From: Cenococcum geophilum 1.58
Taxonomy: Eukaryota; Ascomycota; Dothideomycetes; Gloniales; Gloniaceae
Length of the DNA: 64,000 nt
NCBI GenBank assembly: GCA_001692895.1
Contig: KV748245.1
Span: 496,001 to 560,000, forward strand
Direction of reading: 5' to 3'
The notes below the pieces were generated by a model. It was not told the DNA's origin. It saw nothing but the letters and a program-made list of their open reading frames with translations, and did no database searches. The position numbers were made by a program, and so were the translations under genes. How positions within the stretch are numbered: the stretch's first letter is position 1; each line of letters opens with the position of its first letter. Of the stretch, positions 57,501-64,000 are shown piece after piece.

Positions 57501-60500
57501 TATTCTATTTAGTTTTAATAAATTAATTAAGTGGACTTTGTCTACCTTCTGTTTATACGCAGTTACTATATTTATAGCGTTTAGTTAGGCCTTACTCCAG
57601 TAGCTTTCCATTTATATTATAAATAGATCTATTATCTTTAATATTTAGTATATAAGGGACTTAGCTTTTGCTTTAAATACTAGCTTCTAATTCTTCCTTA
57701 AGTGTTTTTTTAGGACTTCCTTTAACATTTTACTGTTAAGCTCCCTTTATCTAATATTATACTCTTCCCCCTACTAATAGCTCTGTTTAGCAGATATCTA
57801 AAATAGTATACGTCCGTGTTGGAGCCGCACCTTATTTCCCTCCTCTTTATTCTTAATATCTTTTTTATCCTAATACGCTAGGTTATAAGTAACCCTAGAT
57901 ATAATCCTAGTGGTTATACTAGCTATATATTTCCTAAACTATTTTCTACGCTAATACCTTTATCTAGTTTAAAGAACATTATATTCTTATAGGATGTTAA
58001 GAACCTTATTTTAACTCTGCCATTTTTTAATTAAATAATATAAGATACCTAACCTATTACGGTTCGTTTTATTGCCAGTTTAGCCCTTACTAACTATAAC
58101 TTACTAAGTATTACCTTATATAACATTTCCCCTATAGCAATAAATGTTATAGATATTAAGACGTTACCTACTACTATAGGGACCGTATATACTAGCCTAA
58201 TAAACTTGAACTAGGTTCTATTTATAGACGTTAGGCGCGCGCCTTATAACTATAAAGGTAGACTTAATATTGGCAGGCCGTATTATAGGGCTACGCTTTC
58301 CTTAATAAGGTTAAGCTTAGCTCCAAAGTTAATTAAGTATTTAGCCCTTCTATCCCCTATTTACGCTTCTACCTTTAGGCACCGCCTTTAAAACTAGATA
58401 AATTCTACTTTTTGTTTAATCTGGTCCACTTTAGCAGTTATAGGCTAGCTTAATTAGCATAAAACATTAGGTGTGCTAGTAACACGGATACCTTAATATC
58501 CTCTTATTTCTATTAGTAAGGCTCTATAAGGGGTAGTAAGAGAGGCTTAAAGAATAGCTTTATAACTTCAGGCATATATATAAGGTAGTTACTAACAGTA
58601 ACTTTAATAGTTTTTAATAAGATCTTATCCACTATTATGGTTAAGCTTAGGATATTTCCTTTTAGTATATCTATTATCCTAACTAGCTTTAGTTATAATG
58701 CTTTAACTATTGTTATTATATCTGCTATTTACTCCGTCTGTCTTAGCTATTTAATATAATTAATTTTATTAACCCTATTACTGCTTAACGGTAGTAGAGG
58801 AGCCTACTACTAGAGCCGTAATATAATTTAGATATATCCTCCTAGTTATATATTTTAAACTATTACTAGTCGCGGACTAAATAAATTTAAAGGCTATTTT
58901 ATTACCCTTACTTCCCCTTACAGTCTCCTAAGATTATATACCTGTAGCGTAGGCTATAACTAGGTTGCGGCCCCTACTAAATTAATATATATTAACTCTA
59001 CTTAGTACACATCTTCCTAGGACTTACTAAGTTCCTCTTTACTTTTAGTGTTACTACCCTTTATAAGCTCCACGAAAGCTACCTTTAGTTAGACACCTAT
59101 CGCTAGCGTATTAAAATTAATATTCGCGTTCTACCTTAGCTAATCTTTAAGGAACTAGATTTAATTATCGCTCGGTAAATATAGAATTATATTTCCTAGG
59201 CGCTTACGTATTCTAGCGTATATTTAGTTATTTTTATTTATATATAGAAATTATAATAAACTAACTCTTAGAGCTATAGATATTAATTAATAAAACGGTA
59301 AGTACCCTATATCTATAATATATCTAATTATATATCTAGTATATACCAAAGTTCCCTAGCCCTCTATACCTTCCTAGGCCCGGCTTATATTGTTCTTATA
59401 ACGCTCCTTTATAGGGCGGCTACGGTTTATTATTACCTAGTGCCAGTTATAGGTCCATTTATTCTTAACATATTAACACCCTATTTAGGAGCTATATATA
59501 CTATATTAGATCTTAGCAAATCCTATCTAGGAATAATATTAAAGATATAACGCCTACTAATTTAACCGTCCCAAGATTAAGCTTCTAGAGTTAATTAGTA
59601 AGTTTCTCTAGTTTAGGGTCTGTTTCCTAAGTTGTTTAATAAGTATTTACTAACTTACTTAGCTAAGAGACTATAGGTAGTTAAAGGGCAGTATCTCTTT
59701 AGTTTGTTATAGCTAGTTATTAATTATAAAATTGTCTAACTAGCTAATAAAGGCCTTATTTCTTATGATTTATTATTAATAGCTAATTAGCGCCTTTATA
59801 CGAATTAAGGCTGTCTTCTATAGCTCTCCTTAGTAGGTAGAAGTTAAAAGACTCTTACCTATTAGGGTCGGCCCCTATTTTAGTTATTATATATCTTTAA
59901 TATTTAAATAGGAGTCCTCTTGCAAAGTAGTACCCTTATTTACGGTTTTCTAACTTACTAGCCTTAGTAACCTTCTAGGAGATTAACGTAAACTGCCTAT
60001 AGTATTTGCGTATATTGCTAAGTAGATTGTTCCTATACTATAGTATATAGGCTTTTAAGAATTTTACCGTTTTGACTTATTAAAAGTAGTTACTTCCTTA
60101 GTAGTCTATTTTAAGCTTTCTTATAAGTTTTATCTAGTTACTAATAGCAAACTTAGGCAGACTTTGGATTTATATCCCTATTTAATAGTCGTAATACTCT
60201 AGAAGTCCTTAATACTTCTTATTATCTATAATACAGTGCCCGATATAGAGCCGCTTATACTATTTAATGAATTGCGATACGTTTTATCCTATAAAGTAAG
60301 GGGTCCTAAGGGTTCTTAGAGCTAGTATAGGCTAGGCCATAATATACACCTTATTTCGTTCTATTAGTGGTTTAATAGGAGGTAGCGGACCTATAGTTTC
60401 TTTAGGGATAGATAGGTGGACTTTATAATCCTCATTCTCTGTCTATTAAGGGTTATTAGTCCCTAACATTATAGGAGTTAGGGTTAGTATCGCATGCCCT

Positions 60501-60622
60501 AGTTTAGGAGAGCTTTACAGTTTAATAGGCTGCTTATTTTTCTCTCCCTTTTTAGCACCCTTACTATTATTGTAGAATAGGCCTAACATTCCTAATAATC
60601 CCTTTGCTAATACTGTCGCCAT
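54560..60622 (-). pseudogene. Gypsy gag-pol relic (third Gypsy family)
   Basis: The start on - is ATG at 60622 (MATVLAKGLLGMLGLF). Reverse transcriptase lies at about 56.6-57.1 kb. It reads VISLVDFFS and AFITPLGLL, and its catalytic box at about 56752-56763 reads FLDNII, so one Asp is kept and the next is Asn. RNase H follows (ALLYALKKYRVYLY near 56.1 kb). The integrase core ends with ITLVRVICGYNYVL (about 54.96 kb), and the C-terminal domain has LKWLGPFYVYKSYP and TLGNRLKKFY (54.56-54.70 kb). The domain order is normal for Ty3/Gypsy. Stops are mainly TAG. Confidence 0.78.
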
Positions 60623-61006
60623 TATTATAAATTTAAAGGTAGCTCTAATAAATGCGAGAATAATAGTATAGACTATTATAAATATAGTAAACAAAATATA
60701 AGAGACTTTCCTCTGCCGTTTCTAGTGTACTATAGTTCTTCCTTTTATCCTTCGTCTTACTATGCTATATACTCGCCTTCTCGTCGCTACTTACCGACTA
60801 CTATTCCCGCATAGAGAGCTCGGCAAGTGTTATTAGTTTATTCTTTATAGCGGTGGCTGCGCACCAGTCGTTAATATGCCCATACTTCTTTGTCTTAGTC
60901 GTTTTATTATAGTTCCAGATCGTTCCTATACATCTTCTATATATAAAGCACCAGACTTCTAATCTAAAGAGCTTGCCGTTATCCTTATATGAAATGCCAT
61001 AAAATA
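60623..61006 (-). other. Leader and possible 5' coding sequence of the outer Gypsy element
   Basis: Between the gag start and the right LTR. On -, 60.80-60.99 kb reads a stop-poor stretch (GHINDWCAATAIKNKLITLA) that may be coding sequence of the outer element. This would fit the idea that a second element sits inside it. Confidence 0.35.
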
Positions 61007-61284
61007 TATAGAAGGGTACGGTATCTCTTAGATGGAAGGTTGATAATGCTGTTAGGCTATTAGTCTATCGGTTTGTTAGTTAGTTATAATTAGTTAGAAT
61101 TAAGCAGTAAGAAGAGAAAGAAAAGAGTATATTAAAGGAAAATTATATATCTGTTGGCGTCGCCTAAGTTATTAAAGACTTTAAAGGCTCTAGACCGATC
61201 TATATAACTTATAGAAGGCCTAAGCTCTCCCAAAACTATGCCTAATCTAAATATTAAATCTAGGGGCTAAATTATACCACTACA
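61007..61284 (-). repeat. Right LTR of the composite Gypsy block (5' LTR if on -)
   Basis: 278 bp; starts TATAGAAGGGTACGG (TGTAAAAGGGTACGG on the left) and ends CCACTACA. It pairs with 41650-41934. Short flanks on the two sides (AGTAG left, TTAGT right) are not identical, so no target duplication is claimed. Confidence 0.8.
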
Positions 61285-62640
61285 TTAGTCTGCCCCCTAG
61301 TAGTCTATATAAGAGTTTCCTCCTAAAGTTAGTACGCTTTTATACGGCTTAGGAGCCTTCTATAGCCTCTAGTTTTATATCCCTTTTTATTATTTCCGCT
61401 AGTATAGGTATAGGCTGCCATTTATAGGGGTTATAACTCCTATCTTATGCGCCTACTGGCGTAGTCCTATAAGGGCGTTATAGCTACATCCTGTAATGTA
61501 GTTAAAGCCTTAGGTACTATCTACAGTTAAGGCCTAGCTAAAAGCCTCCTCCGCCTAAGTAACTCCTATTTACTTCTTAAGCGTATCTTACTAGCGTACT
61601 ACCCTAGCGAGCAGCCGTACTGCCTTAGCGAGCAGTTCTATCTATTAGTACACTAATACGCATATCTATTCTCTTAAGCTATATAGTAGTCTCTTTAGCT
61701 AGAATGTAATCCTACCTACTTACTAGGTGCACTAGGGGTTAAAGCCTAGCTAAGGGGTAAGGTCCTTAAAGCTAGCAGTAGCACTACGCACACGCCCCGC
61801 GGAAGGTTTTAATTCCTATTTCGCGTTACCTATAAGAGTCTCCTTATAATAGGCCAACTGTGTCTTATAGGAGGGGGCTATAGACGCTAGGTCCTATGCT
61901 AGGCGACCTACTCCCCCCTTTCCTACTATTTAAGCTTATATCCCCTCTTTTTATAAGCTAGCCTATATCTTTAACTATTAAGACCTTATCTAATTAGCCT
62001 ATGTTTCCCCTATAGTCTCCCCTATATATATATATTAGGTTATATATATTACGCCTATTAAGACCCTTTTATAAGTCGCCTTATATATATATTAGGTTGC
62101 GTACACTACGCCTATTAAAACCCTCCTATAAGTCACCTAGTTAAACGCTATAGGGCCGTTAAAGCTAGTCTATGTTTTTGCTGCCTAGAGCTTTACCTGT
62201 ATTTCTACTTTATTAAGCTGTCTAGTTGCCGTCGCGTCGCCATTATATCGCTATCGCGTTGCTGTTACGTCGCTGTCGTCTAGGTTGCGTGCACTACGCC
62301 TATTAAGACCCTTTTCTAAGTCACCTAGGTATACTAGATACTAGATAGGCCCTTATAAAGGGGCCTTAATAAGTTCTTTACGGTGGCCTTAGGGCCTTAA
62401 TAAGTTTTATATAATGTATCTATAACGCGTTAACCTTAATAAGTTCTTATAAGAAGGGGTTCCCTACGCCCTTACCGTATCCCTTTATGATTTTAGAGCT
62501 AGTATAAGCCTAAGGGTGTCCTATTATATAACTAGGACGTGTCTATATTAACTAGCTAATACGGCTAGTTTTAGGCCTGGCTATAAGCCAGGTAGTTATA
62601 TATTAGGTAGTTTTTATATCCTAGTATCCCTTAATAGGCC
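61285..62640. other. Unassigned repeat-like DNA
   Basis: Moderately TA-rich, with less RIP than the Gypsy block. It does not continue Gypsy-B copy 2. No frame is recognised. The 13-bp word CTTAGCGAGCAGT recurs with one change at about 61.61-61.64 kb. A longer tandem repeat is listed separately. Confidence 0.35.
62035..62328. repeat. Three copies of a 46-50-bp repeat
   Basis: Units at about 62035-62081, 62092-62138 and 62280-62328 share TTAGGTTG, CACTACGCCTATTAA, ACCCTTTT and TAAGTCACCT. The third is about 140 bp away from the second. Confidence 0.7.
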
Positions 62641-62900
62641 TTCCTAGGTAGTAGAGCAAGAGCTTTAAGCGGAGGCAGTAAGGCTCCTGGTGTTGTTAAG
62701 GGCGATGCTTTAGTACGCGTCGCGAGCTTAACACTATAGAACCGCGACGACAGCGCGCTGCATGCGCTGCGACGGCTCTCTACTATTGCCTCTGCACTTA
62801 GCTATTAAAAGGAACGATTTCCTAATGATGTTTCCACCCGCGGCAACGTGGACACGTGTAGTAGGGCTTTACGGGCGTAAAAAAAGGTTAATAAATAGGC
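62641..62900. other. Less-mutated patch with short open frame
   Basis: GC-richer than both sides (for example GACGACAGCGCGCTGCATGC). An open frame on + from 62762 to 63022 runs out of this patch into AT-rich DNA and shows no protein-like composition, so it is not called a gene. Confidence 0.4.
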
Positions 62901-63834
62901 AAAAAAACACTATGGATTTAGACGAATTTAGAGTTATATTAAGCATATATATAAATATAATTATTATAGGATATATCTTTAAAAAAAGTTATTTAATAGT
63001 TATAAATTGGTATTTATTATAAAGACAATATTTACCCTTAGCTAGATAATTTATTTTAAAGGAATATACCCCTAATTAATATAAGTATACTAAAGTAAAG
63101 CACTTTATTAAATATATATAACGTAAAAGAATAGTTAAATAGCGAATTATATTATATTTAGGCCATTTATTAATTTTTTTTATACCAAAAACTAAATTAT
63201 TTAGTAATAAAGCTTAATTATATTCCTTAATAGCTAGATAGGCCATAATATAGTTAGATTTTTATTAAAATATAAATTGTATAATATATGGCTTATTTTT
63301 TATTACTTTATTTAATATTATAACCCTTAAATCTATTTTATTCCTCCTCTATTAAGTTAAGATATTTTTAGTCAATTATAGAGTATATATATCTTAATTA
63401 TATAGGTCTAATTATAAAGTATTATTTTATTAGATATTACTGTAATACCTAAAAGAAGGCCTTATAACAAAAATTATTAAATTTAGCTAGTATATCTTTA
63501 GTATTTACTTATAAAATCTATATAAAGGCTATAAATCCTTTTAGGTTAAAAATAGGGCTTTAATAATAGGATTAAGCTTTAAATAAGCTAATAGTAAGTA
63601 ATTTAATATTATAGCGACCCTAAAGAAGCCTTATTATAGAATTAAGTAGCTTAAGGTCTTTATAATAATATATACTTAATTAAAAGACTTACTTACTTTT
63701 ATAAAGAATAAGTTAACAACTTTAGAGAGTTATTATAAAGGCTATATATATAGACGCTTAAATATATAGCCTTTAATTTTAACTTAAAGACTGTTATAGT
63801 GCTGTAATAAAGTAGACTAAATAACTACGTTGTG
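62901..63834. other. Very AT-rich RIP-mutated DNA
   Basis: No frame, repeat boundary or motif could be assigned. On + the 63.5-63.8 kb part has few non-TAG stops and may be decayed coding sequence of an unknown transposon. Confidence 0.35.
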
Positions 63835-64000
63835 GTATAAAGAGGAGAAGAAGGTGGAAAGGGGGTATTGTATATAAATAGTAGGGCCGGCCGCTAAGGT
63901 ACTAGTGGTAGGCTAGCTAATAGTAGGAAATAGTATAAGATAGTATAAAACAGTATGTGTTAGGTTAGTGCCGTAATAGTACTCCTCTCCCCTAGATGGT
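63835..64000 (-). repeat. Possible LTR and polypurine tract at the window edge
   Basis: On -, CTAGGGGAGAGGAGTAC is followed by TATTACGGCAC, which resembles a polypurine tract and the TGTTACGGCAC start of a Gypsy-B-like 3' LTR. The LTR would run left from about 63976. The element would continue beyond the window. Similarity to Gypsy-B LTRs does not extend far. Confidence 0.35.

Larger units (their letters stand above)
41650..61284 (-). mobile_element. LTR-bounded block with nested Gypsy elements
   Basis: The outer LTRs are 41650-41934 and 61007-61284. Taking out the nested Gypsy-A copy (44837-53815) leaves about 10.7 kb, more than one Gypsy element normally needs. The remainder shows a near-complete Gypsy pol on - (54.5-60.6 kb) with a second purine tract at 54228-54247, and another integrase-like segment at 44.1-44.7 kb. 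I therefore think two Gypsy elements are present, but could not find the inner LTR pair. Confidence 0.6.

Noticed and set aside
61285-62640. Ribosomal RNA or tRNA genes in the GC-richer right end
   Set aside because: No conserved rRNA core sequence or tRNA arm pairs were seen.
62762-63022. Open frame of 86 codons on +
   Set aside because: It starts in a less mutated patch and runs into AT-rich DNA where Ile and Tyr codons dominate by composition. No homology or introns can be argued.
1-64000. CRISPR arrays, bacterial operons or ribosome binding sites
   Set aside because: The DNA is clearly fungal (introns, LTR elements, RIP). The direct repeats seen are minisatellites, LTRs or transposon copies.

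Overview
This window looks like subtelomeric or otherwise heterochromatic DNA of a filamentous ascomycete (Pezizomycotina). About nine tenths of it is transposon wreckage with a strong repeat-induced point mutation (RIP) look: extreme TA richness, reading frames broken mainly by TAG/TAA where CAG, CAA or TGG stood, and catalytic residues changed only by C-to-T or G-to-A steps (Asp to Asn, Cys or His to Tyr, Met to Ile). The only convincing host gene has 46-64 nt GT-AG introns typical of this group. All transposon gene calls below are decayed copies; no transposon here looks able to move by itself.

Layout. 1-294: unassigned AT-rich DNA. 295-9252: a Ty3/Gypsy element on + (Gypsy-A), cut off inside its integrase and split by a piggyBac-like DNA transposon (2889-6024) that carries a transposase relic and a small convergent second ORF. 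9253-9684 and 15559-17450: two halves of an unidentified AT-rich stretch split by a complete Gypsy element on - (Gypsy-B, 9685-15558, 5-bp target duplication ATATA). 17451-31623: two head-to-tail copies of a 2.9-kb repeat coding for a CBF3/Ndc10-domain (tyrosine-recombinase-derived) protein. The first copy is split near its end by an 8.27-kb element with 28-bp terminal inverted repeats, an 8-bp target duplication and a RecQ-type helicase relic (20333-28601).

31624-37801: an island of normal base composition that holds one host gene (31936-37801, about 1,783 residues, ten exons). It codes for a large protein of unknown function whose C-terminus has a coiled coil and a CorA-like two-helix membrane hairpin. 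Nine introns can be placed that keep the frame throughout, so the gene appears intact although it sits between RIP-destroyed repeats.

38703-61284: a stack of nested retroelements. The 3' end of a Gypsy-A-family element (-) is cut by a Gypsy-B-family 5' half (+, from 39389). That half ends where an LTR pair (41650-41934 and 61007-61284) begins. The block between those LTRs holds a Gypsy pol on - (about 54.5-60.6 kb) and a second integrase-like stretch (about 44.1-44.7 kb). Inside it sits a full-length Gypsy-A copy on - (44837-53815, target duplication TAATA), which is itself interrupted by a 1.02-kb RIP-free insert (51145-52165) with a 14-bp flanking repeat. 61285-64000 is mostly unassigned repeat, with a short tandem repeat, a small less-mutated patch and, at the edge, what may be the end of another LTR element.

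Gene function and context: the transposons are linked to each other by nesting, not by shared biology. The observations most worth following are the RecQ-helicase TIR element, the piggyBac-like element with an apparent ATAT rather than TTAA target, and the 1-kb RIP-free insert.
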